Shown piece after piece: positions 34,981 through 42,657 of a DNA stretch of 64,000 bases (its first letter is position 1; each line of letters begins with the position of its first letter). Both the position numbers and the translations under genes were made by a program. The stretch is from assembly GCA_015258265.1 (NCBI GenBank), contig JABZIP010000001.1:124001-188000 (forward strand), given 5' to 3'. This DNA comes from Clostridiales bacterium. Lineage in GTDB: Bacteria > Bacillota > Clostridia > Peptostreptococcales > Anaerovoracaceae. The notes under the pieces were generated by a model. That model saw only the letters and a list, made by a program, of their open reading frames with translations, was not told the DNA's origin and ran no database searches.

Positions 34981-35556
34981 CTAATTCCCAAAGACGGACT
35001 TTACCAAACCCTGCAATAGAGCTCCTGCTCCCGTCTGACTCTCTGAAAATAGCTTGTCATCTTGCTTTTCCTTGATTTGGGTATAACTTTGCGTAGTGTA
35101 AAGCACTTTTTCGCCCGAAAGCGTTTCAACTTTTACTAAATACACCCCCGTACCCATTTTTTCAATCTTCTTAGTATAGAAGCTGAGTTTCTTATTTGAC
35201 GAATAGGTTTCCGATAACAGGCTGACTGCTGTCTTTCCTTTCCAATCAAACTTGCCTTCCGTTATCGCTTTCATATCCGCATCACCCAGAGGCTGCGTCA
35301 AATACTGCGGTACTGTTGCTTTGTTAGCTTCCTTGTATGCCGGATTCGGAACCGCCTTTCGGACTTCGTACGCCGACACTCTAATATTCTTTGCTCCCTC
35401 AACTTTGACAGAAATCAACAAATTTGGTGAAGCTCCTACACTATTTGAAATCGGATTAACAAGAGTAACACCGGGATCGCTATCTGCAAAGGCAAAAGTC
35501 AAATTAGCAAAAATCATTACCAAAGTGATAATAAAAATCAATGTCTTTTTTTTCAC
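34981..35556 (-). CDS. Exported protein of unknown function preceding walH
   Basis: I do not recognise this 191-residue protein. It has a clear signal peptide (MKKKTLIFIITLVMIFANLTFAFA, shown by position 1-24) and a probable beta-rich domain with LLISVKVEGAKNIRVSAYE, similar in feel to immunoglobulin-like extracellular domains. The start is GTG, supported by AAGGGGGTG before it. It is co-transcribed with walH, walI and walJ, so a role in envelope sensing is possible but unproven. The upstream region carries a WalR-like box. Confidence 0.75.
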   Translation of the reverse strand: MKKKTLIFIITLVMIFANLTFAFADSDPGVTLVNPISNSVGASPNLLISVKVEGAKNIRVSAYEVRKAVPNPAYKEANKATVPQYLTQPLGDADMKAITEGKFDWKGKTAVSLLSETYSSNKKLSFYTKKIEKMGTGVYLVKVETLSGEKVLYTTQSYTQIKEKQDDKLFSESQTGAGALLQGLVKSVFGN

Positions 35557-35591
35557 GGTGCACCCCCTTTTCTCATAAATATCTACATAAC

Positions 35592-35624
35592 AGTATACAC
35601 TACAAATGTTACAATCCCATTACA
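35592..35624 (-). promoter_or_regulatory. WalR/PhoP-type direct-repeat box and -10 before the walHIJ operon
   Basis: On the minus strand TGTAAT-GGGAT-TGTAAC (35624-35608) matches the WalR consensus TGTWAH-N5-TGTWAH exactly. It covers the expected -35 of a TATACT -10 (35597-35592), the typical geometry of a promoter activated by an OmpR-family regulator. PhoP boxes look similar, so the regulator is not certain. Confidence 0.6.
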
Positions 35625-35859
35625 GCCATTTTAATTCCCCTTTACAGTTGTAATATTTGATATATCTACCATTCAATATGCTATTTTGCGAATAATTTTA
35701 GCATTTCGCACTTTTGATAATTTGCAAAAAGGCAAATCTGCGCGCGTATTTTTTGGGTTGCTATTTGCACCTCGATGAATTAAACTAGATAGCAGTAGTT
35801 AAAAAATGTATTTTAAATTAGTTCGATTTAGTTATGTGTAATAAAAATTTAGGTGATTT

Positions 35860-36462
35860 ATGATTAGGAATAACGATAATATAGTTAGAATATATGCTGA
35901 CGGCGCTTGCTCCGGCAATCAAAATGACGAAAATTACGGCGGATATGGTGCAATACTCGAATTTAACGGCGTGCAAAAAGAAATATACGGCGCCGAAAAA
36001 AATACTACGAACAATCGTATGGAACTTTGCGCTGTAATCAATGCACTATCACTACTCAAACGCAATCAACTTACAGTACACATATTTTCCGACAGCTCGT
36101 ATGTGATAAACTGCTTCAAACAGCGCTGGTATCTATCTTGGCAGCAAAATGATTGGAAAAACTCGAAAAAGCAAACTGTCGAAAACAAGGCGCTTTGGTC
36201 AGAGCTGCTCTCTCTCGTAAACACGCAGCTCTGTACCTTTTATAAAATAAAAGGGCATCTGACCTTAGATGCCCAAAGCGCCGCTTTCAAAGCCGCTCAC
36301 AAAAAATTTAACGAGGAAAATTCCCTCAAATTTTCAGAGGAGGAATTTTCTCACGTTGTTTCGATGAACCATCGTGCGGATGCACTTGCAAACGTAGGTA
36401 TATCAGATTTGAAAGAAAGCGAGCAATCGGCTGAACCTTCAGCCGATTGCTCGCCAATTTAA
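35860..36462 (+). CDS. rnhA: Ribonuclease HI with an insertion
   Basis: RNase HI cleaves the RNA strand of RNA-DNA hybrids. The 200-residue protein has the catalytic acidic residues Asp14 (IYADGACSGN), Glu55 (NNRMELCAV), Asp78 (IFSDSSYV) and Asp174 (NHRADALAN), and His133 in KIKGH. About 35 extra residues lie between KGH and the last aspartate, rich in Lys and Glu, where most RNases HI have a short loop. The last 15 codons are made from a perfect hairpin, so the tail is probably a by-product of a terminator. AGGTG precedes the ATG. Confidence 0.93.
   Translation: MIRNNDNIVRIYADGACSGNQNDENYGGYGAILEFNGVQKEIYGAEKNTTNNRMELCAVINALSLLKRNQLTVHIFSDSSYVINCFKQRWYLSWQQNDWKNSKKQTVENKALWSELLSLVNTQLCTFYKIKGHLTLDAQSAAFKAAHKKFNEENSLKFSEEEFSHVVSMNHRADALANVGISDLKESEQSAEPSADCSPI
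36419..36454. terminator. Perfect hairpin at the end of rnhA, between convergent genes
   Basis: GCGAGCAATCGGCTGAA and TTCAGCCGATTGCTCGC (17 bases each, 2-base loop) lie inside the last codons of rnhA. A GntR-type gene ends at 36469 from the other side. On the minus strand TTTCTTTC follows, so it most likely stops the minus transcript and perhaps also rnhA. Confidence 0.7.
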
Positions 36463-36468
36463 CAATTA

Positions 36469-36831
36469 TTATGTTGGCAAAAATTCTAATATTTCTTCCT
36501 CGGCATACCCCAGACTTTTCATTTGACTTACAAATGTATCGGTTATCCTCTTTGCTTCTTTGTATCGCATACTCTCGATTATCAGCGTGTTTTCCGTTAC
36601 ATACCTGCCCGCCGTACGTTGAGTATACAAAAGCTCCTCCTCTTCAAGCTCGGATAGTGCCTTTTGTACAGTGTTCGGATTCACTGCAAACTTAGCCGCA
36701 AGCGTTCTGACAGCTTCTATCTTTGATCCGGGCTCAAGTTTTCCGGATATTATTTCATATCTTATTTTTTCCATCAGTTGCAAGTAAATCGGCATACTTT
36801 CGTTAAATTCTATGCTTTCCGCACTCTGCAA
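36469..36831 (-). CDS. GntR-family regulator, YtrA type (first copy)
   Basis: The 120-residue protein has the GntR winged helix (EAVRTLAAKFAVNPNTVQKALSELEEE split over residues 43-69) and the short C-terminal dimerisation part of the YtrA subfamily, without a ligand-binding domain. The start codon is TTG, supported by GGAGG 7 bases before it. YtrA-type regulators normally sit with ABC transporter genes, but none is next to it. It lies 18 bases after a second gene of the same family, so the two are paralogues in tandem. Confidence 0.88.
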   Translation of the reverse strand: MQSAESIEFNESMPIYLQLMEKIRYEIISGKLEPGSKIEAVRTLAAKFAVNPNTVQKALSELEEEELLYTQRTAGRYVTENTLIIESMRYKEAKRITDTFVSQMKSLGYAEEEILEFLPT

Positions 36832-36849
36832 TTGCGCACCTCCTCACAC

Positions 36850-37209
36850 TTATTCTAAATATGGGATTTCAGGATTTTTAAAAATCATAGCAAGCTCATC
36901 CGGTCGAATCCCTATATTGTCCAACTTTTTGACAAAATCGCCCGCCAATTTTCGCGCCTCGCGTTCCCTGATACTCGATACAAGAATTTCATTTCCCGTA
37001 ACATACTTTCCCGTTGTTCGCTTTGAGTCGATTAGTCCTTCTTTTTCAAGAGTTGAAAGTGCGCGCTTCACAGTATTTGCGTTTACTTCATACTGCTGCG
37101 CAAGCTCTCGCGCAGGCGGCAACTTTTCACTAGGCATCCAGTTTCCGGAAACGATATCTCGTTTTATGACATCCGAAAGATGTCTATATGTCATTTGTCT
37201 TCTATTCAT
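36850..37209 (-). CDS. GntR-family regulator, YtrA type (second copy)
   Basis: The 119-residue protein resembles its downstream neighbour: a GntR winged helix (PARELAQQYEVNANTVKRAL) and a short YtrA-type tail. I choose the ATG at 37209 with AAGGA 7 bases before it over a GTG two codons upstream. A sigma-A promoter (TTGACA-17-TATTGT) lies about 85 bases upstream. The pair may form homo- or heterodimers. The targets are unknown. Confidence 0.88.
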   Translation of the reverse strand: MNRRQMTYRHLSDVIKRDIVSGNWMPSEKLPPARELAQQYEVNANTVKRALSTLEKEGLIDSKRTTGKYVTGNEILVSSIREREARKLAGDFVKKLDNIGIRPDELAMIFKNPEIPYLE

Positions 37210-37293
37210 ATTCACATCCTTGCGTCAAATTTATATTTTCTTTTTTGCTTATTGTATAATTTTGTAAATTTTAACTTGTCTACCGTTTATAAT

Positions 37294-37322
37294 ACAATAA
37301 TACATTTGATTATTTTTGTCAA
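37294..37322 (-). promoter_or_regulatory. Promoter of the GntR pair
   Basis: On the minus strand TTGACA (37322-37317) and TATTGT (37299-37294) are spaced by 17 bases. Repeated TATTATTGTATTAT-like sequence around the -10 could bind the encoded regulators. Confidence 0.6.
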
Positions 37323-37412
37323 GCCTTAAATCGCACATTTTTAAACATTTTTGATTTTTTCTTAACTTCATTTCTTCAGCTTAGCGTGAAACTTGCAACT
37401 TTACGAGAATTT

Positions 37413-38630
37413 CTAGAACTCAAACATATCATCAAAATAGTATGCACTACTCGAATTACACAAAAGGAGAACCGCATCGGGACTCACTTCCTCTATCTTT
37501 TTGCGAAGCGTCCTTCGTATGTTTTCGTATCTGGTATCAAACATATAAATATGTTTCACATTACTTGCAAGATATGCGCTAAACGGCATGGCAAACGAGT
37601 CCCTTATAATCACAAGGCTTACTCCTGCATCAATTTTATCATTTACTATCACCTCATACGGCGCACCGTAGTCCATCATTGTAATATACTTGTCCGTGTA
37701 CTCGTTTTTATCCGAAATAACCCAGCGATTAACAAAAACTTCTTCGAAACTACCTTTCTTTTCACTTTTAACTTTGTAATTTTCATCGTATTTGATGTAT
37801 GTGTATTTCGTATCAAACTTAGGTATTATAAGCGTATAGTCGTCCTTTTGTTCAATATATTCTTTTCCGACACGCTTGCCCATTGAACCTATGTATATTC
37901 CTTTGAACTTTTCGAGTTTGTAGTTTTTTAGACTGTTTGACTTATCGGCATTGTGAAATTTGACGAACATTTCTTTTTCCAAAAACTTTAGACTCCTCTG
38001 ATACGCCCAAAACGCAGTTTCATTTCTCCAGTGGGTGTCCGTCATATAGAATGTTTCTTTTTCCGATTTCTTTTCCTTTATATACTCCCTGCTTAACGAT
38101 AAAGTTTTGATACCGATGTTGCTTAGCCTGTCATAAAGCTCATTTTCGTTCAAAACAGAATAATCTAAAACTCCATTTGGCAAGTTCGCCTTTTCTTTTG
38201 TGTTTTTGTTCGGCGGTAATATGCAAAATATTGGAACTGCTATATCTTCTTTTAACTTCTTCATCGCAAGCACCGCTTCATCATTTACATCTTTTTCAGG
38301 GATAATGTAATAAAGCATTCCGCCATCGCCCTTAAATACCCTCCTGTATGTAACGGGATCGTCCACCATTGTTTTGTTTAAAAAGCGTTGAAACCCTCCA
38401 TACTTTTCGACTATTGCAAGTTTTCCTACGAATTTATCGCTAAGCATATCTTCAAATTGCGAAAATTTCCCTTTTAACTTTGCATTTTCTTCAATCAGGT
38501 TTTGAGGCTTTGCCGTTTCAACTTCAGCTTTAACTTCAGTTTTTGCAATATTTGAGCCACTCAAAAATCCTGTAAGCCCTAGGCAAAACAGCATGAAACA
38601 AACTAAAAAATATTTTTTAAAATACTGCAT
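37413..38630 (-). CDS. AlgX/AlgJ-like (DHHW) SGNH-fold O-acetylation protein
   Basis: The 405-residue protein has an N-terminal membrane anchor or signal (about residues 6-24) and an extracellular SGNH-like domain. The catalytic triad of AlgX/AlgJ is visible: Asp198 and His200 in YMTDTHWRN, and Ser345 in IIRDSFAM. It would transfer acetyl groups to a cell-surface polysaccharide, receiving them across the membrane from the MBOAT protein encoded 9 bases upstream. The acceptor polymer is unknown. GGAGG precedes the ATG. Confidence 0.87.
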   Translation of the reverse strand: MQYFKKYFLVCFMLFCLGLTGFLSGSNIAKTEVKAEVETAKPQNLIEENAKLKGKFSQFEDMLSDKFVGKLAIVEKYGGFQRFLNKTMVDDPVTYRRVFKGDGGMLYYIIPEKDVNDEAVLAMKKLKEDIAVPIFCILPPNKNTKEKANLPNGVLDYSVLNENELYDRLSNIGIKTLSLSREYIKEKKSEKETFYMTDTHWRNETAFWAYQRSLKFLEKEMFVKFHNADKSNSLKNYKLEKFKGIYIGSMGKRVGKEYIEQKDDYTLIIPKFDTKYTYIKYDENYKVKSEKKGSFEEVFVNRWVISDKNEYTDKYITMMDYGAPYEVIVNDKIDAGVSLVIIRDSFAMPFSAYLASNVKHIYMFDTRYENIRRTLRKKIEEVSPDAVLLLCNSSSAYYFDDMFEF

Positions 38631-38639
38631 AAGCCCTCC

Positions 38640-40070
38640 TCAGAAATTGAAATAGATAAACGGATTAAAACTTCCCTTTATTATATACATAAATGAAAGC
38701 AAAAACAAAATCACAAGTAAGATATCTCTTCCTATTATATATATGCTGCTATTTGCATCGAGTTTACCCTTTACCATTTCGATAATACCAAAAGCCGACA
38801 AGACAGCGGCAAGATAAAAAATAGCAAATTCTTTGATGTAATAAATCGCCTGCCATTTTACCATTCCTACATTTGTAAAATCCACTATTCCCTTTAAATA
38901 CTCAAATGCCGCACCAACACTTTCGCTTCTAAAAAAGATCCACGCAATTACTACGAAAAATATCGTATAGATTCTGCTTACTGCTCTTGGCAATATATCT
39001 TCAATGCTTTTTCTGCGAATTTGTTTAAAATACTTCTCAAATACAAGCAATGCAAAATAAATCAAGCCCCACATTACAAAAGTCCAGTTTGCGCCATGCC
39101 AAAGTCCCGTAAGCGCCCAGACTACAAATAAATTTAAAATTGTGCGTTTGTAGCCACTGCGAGAGCCGCCGAGCGGTATGTAAAGATAATCACGGAACCA
39201 TTTGGATAAAGTCATATGCCACCTGCGCCAAAAATCCGTTATTGACTTTGCGGTATACGGATAATTGAAATTTTCCGGAAATGTGAATCCAAGCATTTTG
39301 CCTATCCCAATCGCCATGTCGCAGTATCCCGAAAAGTCAAAATAAATTTGCAATGTATATGAAACTGCACCGAGCAGAAGCATCGGACTTCCCGCATCCG
39401 CTACATCGAGCGAAAAAGCTCTATCCGCTACTATCGCCATATTATTCGCTATCAATATTTTTTTCGAAAGCCCAAGTATAAATCGTCTACAACCGTCAGC
39501 AATTTGCTCCATATCGAAACGGCGCTCCCGCATTTCAACAGCGATATCGCTATACCTAACTATCGGACCTGCAACGAGCTGTGGAAACATACTTATGTAT
39601 AGCGCAAAATTCAGCAAATTTTCTTGGTAATGCAAATTGTCATCCAAACCGTCATCGAAATATACATCGAGAATATACGATACCGCTTGAAATGTGAAGA
39701 ACGAAATCCCTATTGGAAGAGGTATGTTAGTAAACGGAATACCTATGTTAAATATATCGTTTATTGCCGATATAAAAAAGTCCGTATACTTAAAAACCCC
39801 AAGTATGACAAAATTTAAAAAAAGCCCACATATAAGGAAGATTTTTTTTCGCTCTTTCCTTTTTTCGCTGTGGATCTGTTTCGCAACAATATAATTGAAG
39901 ATTATAGAGAAAATCATTACAAAAACAAAAAGAGGCTCGCCACTTGCGTAAAAAACAAGACTTGCGAACAACAAAAAAATATTTTTACTAAAATTGCTCA
40001 TCGGCATATAATACACTGCAAGCACTACAGGCAAAAATATGCACAAAAATGTTAGGCTTGTAAAATTCAT
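38640..40070 (-). CDS. MBOAT-family O-acyltransferase (AlgI/DltB-like)
   Basis: The roughly 476-residue polytopic protein has the AlgI-type core: RRWHMTLSKWFRDYLYIPLG with one conserved histidine and the catalytic His in TGLWHGANWTFVMWG. It passes acetyl groups from the cytoplasm through the membrane to the partner AlgX-like protein. I prefer the internal ATG at 40070, since MNFTSLTFLCIFLP is the usual family start and AGGGA lies 8 bases before it; an ATG nine codons earlier (40097) is also possible. The two genes form a complete minimal acetylation module. Confidence 0.9.
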   Translation of the reverse strand: MNFTSLTFLCIFLPVVLAVYYMPMSNFSKNIFLLFASLVFYASGEPLFVFVMIFSIIFNYIVAKQIHSEKRKERKKIFLICGLFLNFVILGVFKYTDFFISAINDIFNIGIPFTNIPLPIGISFFTFQAVSYILDVYFDDGLDDNLHYQENLLNFALYISMFPQLVAGPIVRYSDIAVEMRERRFDMEQIADGCRRFILGLSKKILIANNMAIVADRAFSLDVADAGSPMLLLGAVSYTLQIYFDFSGYCDMAIGIGKMLGFTFPENFNYPYTAKSITDFWRRWHMTLSKWFRDYLYIPLGGSRSGYKRTILNLFVVWALTGLWHGANWTFVMWGLIYFALLVFEKYFKQIRRKSIEDILPRAVSRIYTIFFVVIAWIFFRSESVGAAFEYLKGIVDFTNVGMVKWQAIYYIKEFAIFYLAAVLSAFGIIEMVKGKLDANSSIYIIGRDILLVILFLLSFMYIIKGSFNPFIYFNF

Positions 40071-40153
40071 AAATATCTTCCCTAAATCGAATTTCATTTA
40101 CTAATCCACTTTATTGTATCATTTTTCAAAGGAATATTAAAGTCCGTTTCCCG

Positions 40154-40228
40154 TTATTTGTTAAAAATATATTTAGCGTTATTTGTCAAACTTTAGGGTA
40201 TAAATGAATTAGCCAGTGCTAATAGCAC
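40154..40228 (+). promoter_or_regulatory. Repeats upstream of ahpC
   Basis: GTTATTTGT occurs twice (about 40154 and 40180), followed by a perfect small palindrome, GTGCTA-A-TAGCAC (40216-40228), about 30 bases before the ahpC start. No canonical PerR box is seen. They may be operators, but no function is proven and I could not place a convincing -35/-10 pair. Confidence 0.35.
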
Positions 40229-40257
40229 AAATAAAAAACAATTTGGAGGTAAAAATT

Positions 40258-40821
40258 ATGTCAATGATCAATAAGGAAATTTCCGATTTTAAGGTACAGG
40301 CTTTTGCAAACGGAGATTTCAAACAAGTTACAAAAAATGATATTATGGGAAAATGGAGCGTGTTCTTCTTCTATCCGGCAGATTTCACATTTGTTTGCCC
40401 GACAGAACTTGAGGACCTTGCAGATATGTATGAAAATTTCAAAGATGCGGGTTGTGAAATTTACTCCGTTTCTTGCGATACTCACTTCGTTCATAAGGCA
40501 TGGCACGACGCTTCTTACAGAATTAAGAAAATCAATTATGTAATGCTTGCCGATCCTACTCATGCACTTGCTGAAGATTTTGATGTTTACATCGAAGACA
40601 GTGGACTTTCCGAAAGAGGTACATTCATCGTAAATCCACAAGGAAAAATCGTAGCATACGAAGTAAGCTCCGGTAATGTAGGCAGAAACGCAGAGGAGCT
40701 TTTCAGAAAACTGCAGGCTTGCCAGTTTGTTCATAAACACGGCGATGAAGTTTGCCCTGCAAAATGGAGACCGGGCGAAGAAACACTTAAACCTTCTTTG
40801 GACCTGGTAGGTCAATTATAA
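40258..40821 (+). CDS. ahpC: Alkyl hydroperoxide reductase peroxiredoxin AhpC
   Basis: AhpC reduces hydrogen peroxide and organic peroxides. The 187-residue protein is a typical 2-Cys peroxiredoxin: peroxidatic Cys47 in DFTFVCPTEL, and resolving Cys166 in EVCPAKW near the C-terminus. GGAGG precedes the ATG by 8 bases; upstream in-frame alternatives lack a site. The flavoprotein encoded 16 bases downstream is its likely electron donor. Confidence 0.95.
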   Translation: MSMINKEISDFKVQAFANGDFKQVTKNDIMGKWSVFFFYPADFTFVCPTELEDLADMYENFKDAGCEIYSVSCDTHFVHKAWHDASYRIKKINYVMLADPTHALAEDFDVYIEDSGLSERGTFIVNPQGKIVAYEVSSGNVGRNAEELFRKLQACQFVHKHGDEVCPAKWRPGEETLKPSLDLVGQL

Positions 40822-40837
40822 AAAAGGAGATTATAAC

Positions 40838-42532
40838 ATGCCAAAGAATACAAATAATCTTTACGACGTTATAATCATAGGCGGCGGACCTGCGGGACTT
40901 ACCGCCGCTCTTTATCTTGCGAGATCCTGCTATCGAGTTGTAGTTTTGGAAAAGGAAAAATTCGGCGGTCAAATCACACTTACATCCGAGGTTGTAAACT
41001 ACCCCGGAGTACCTAAGACCGACGGGGAGGCTCTCACCGGCTCAATGCGTAGACAAGCGGAGAGCTTCGGCGCAGAATTTCACATTTGCGAGGTTACAGA
41101 TCTCACGCTTGACGACGATATCAAAACTGTTCGCACGACAGACGGTGAATTCAGTGCTTTTTCTATAATTATCGCAACCGGAGCAGTTCCTAGAAAACTC
41201 GGTTTCAAAGGCGAAGATACCTTCCAAGGCCACGGTATTGCTTACTGTGCTACTTGCGACGGAGAATTTTTCACAGACAAGGATGTGTTTGTAATCGGTG
41301 GCGGCTTTGCCGCTGCGGAGGAGAGCGTTTACCTCACTAAGTTTGCAAAATCTGTAACTATCCTTATGCGGGGTGAAGATTTCAGCTGTGCAAAGTCGAT
41401 TGCAGACCAAGCGAAAAATAATCCGAAAATCAAAATCGAAACAAATACTGTTGTAGAAGAAGTAGACGGCGATACATTACTCCGAAAAATTGTATACAAA
41501 AATACTAAAACCGACGAGGTAACTACTTACACAGCTCCAAGCTCGGATACTTTCGGGGTTTTCTCTTTCGCAGGCTATATACCTGCAACTGAGCTTTTCA
41601 AAGATAAAGTTGATATGACGCCACAAGGCTACATACTTACAGAAAAAAATCAATCTACAAATGTTCCCGGCGTATTTGCAGCAGGGGATGTTTGCGACAA
41701 GAATTTAAGGCAAATCGTAACAGCGGTAGGCGACGGTGCAGTTGCTGCAACGGCACTTGAAAAATACTGCACATCGCTTCGTGAAAAATACGGAGTTACA
41801 CCGCAGATTAGGAGAACTGCCGCACACGAAGAACCGAAAAAAGAAAATGAAGACGGCAATCTTTTTTCAAAGGAAATTGTTGACCAACTGAATACTGTTT
41901 TCGACAAAATGGAAAATCCGCTAATTCTTTCGGTTATTCTCGATGATAGAGATGTATCAAAAGAGCTTGAGGCATATGTAAACGAGCTTTCAAGCCTTAC
42001 AGATAAGCTGACGGTAGAAATTAACAGTTTATCTAATCCTGTAAACATAGCTGAATCGAATATTGAAAATAGCGGATTTGAAACAATCGAAAATATCGAC
42101 AGTTCTCTATATCCTGTAAACCAGCTTCCTGTGGTGCGGATTTTGCGTCAGGATCGCTCTTATACCGGTCTTGCGTTTCACGGTGTTCCGGGAGGACATG
42201 AATTTAATTCTTTTGTGCTTGGACTTTACAATGCGTCGGGCAGCGGACAAAAATTGGACGAGGAAATCGAAAATCGTATAAATGCGATTAAAGATAAAGT
42301 CGACATTAAAATCGTAGTTTCTCTTACTTGCACGATGTGTCCGGAACTTGTGGTTGCCGCCCAAAAAATCGCATCACGAAACGAAAATATTACTGCTGAA
42401 ATATACGATGTAGCACATTTCAGCGATTTACGCGAAAAATACAGCATAATGAGCGTTCCTTGTATGGTAATAAACGACGGGGAGCCTATGTTCGGCAAGA
42501 AGAACATCGAAGAACTGCTTGCATTGCTCTAA
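40838..42532 (+). CDS. AhpF-like flavoprotein disulfide reductase with reversed domain order
   Basis: The 564-residue protein supplies electrons from NAD(P)H to AhpC. Residues 1-320 are a thioredoxin-reductase module: FAD loop IIIGGGPAGLTAAL (12-25), redox-active CATC (137-140), an NAD-binding glycine loop VIGGGFAAAEE, and the second FAD motif AAGDVCD. A linker of about 30 residues follows, then a region of about 210 residues resembling the two-thioredoxin-fold N-terminal domain of AhpF, with active site CTMC (498-501). In classical AhpF this domain comes first, so the order is swapped here. GGAG lies before the ATG. The gene is co-transcribed with ahpC. Confidence 0.9.
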   Translation: MPKNTNNLYDVIIIGGGPAGLTAALYLARSCYRVVVLEKEKFGGQITLTSEVVNYPGVPKTDGEALTGSMRRQAESFGAEFHICEVTDLTLDDDIKTVRTTDGEFSAFSIIIATGAVPRKLGFKGEDTFQGHGIAYCATCDGEFFTDKDVFVIGGGFAAAEESVYLTKFAKSVTILMRGEDFSCAKSIADQAKNNPKIKIETNTVVEEVDGDTLLRKIVYKNTKTDEVTTYTAPSSDTFGVFSFAGYIPATELFKDKVDMTPQGYILTEKNQSTNVPGVFAAGDVCDKNLRQIVTAVGDGAVAATALEKYCTSLREKYGVTPQIRRTAAHEEPKKENEDGNLFSKEIVDQLNTVFDKMENPLILSVILDDRDVSKELEAYVNELSSLTDKLTVEINSLSNPVNIAESNIENSGFETIENIDSSLYPVNQLPVVRILRQDRSYTGLAFHGVPGGHEFNSFVLGLYNASGSGQKLDEEIENRINAIKDKVDIKIVVSLTCTMCPELVVAAQKIASRNENITAEIYDVAHFSDLREKYSIMSVPCMVINDGEPMFGKKNIEELLALL

Positions 42533-42572
42533 CGCAAGCGTGCTAATGTGCCGCAAGGCGAATAAATTGTAC

Positions 42573-42611
42573 AAAAAATCCAAACCTGTAATTTACAGGT
42601 TTGGATTTTTT
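42573..42611. terminator. Bidirectional terminator between ahpF-like and macB-like genes
   Basis: AAATCCAAACCTGTA and TACAGGTTTGGATTT pair perfectly and are flanked by A and T runs on both strands. It serves the convergent genes that end at 42532 and 42658. Confidence 0.9.
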
Positions 42612-42657
42612 GTTTCCGTTTATTACTAATACTTGTTTTCGATTTATTTATATTGTA

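Noticed and set aside
40261..40815. A 184-residue minus-strand ORF opposite ahpC
   Set aside because: It is a shadow of the conserved peroxiredoxin gene.
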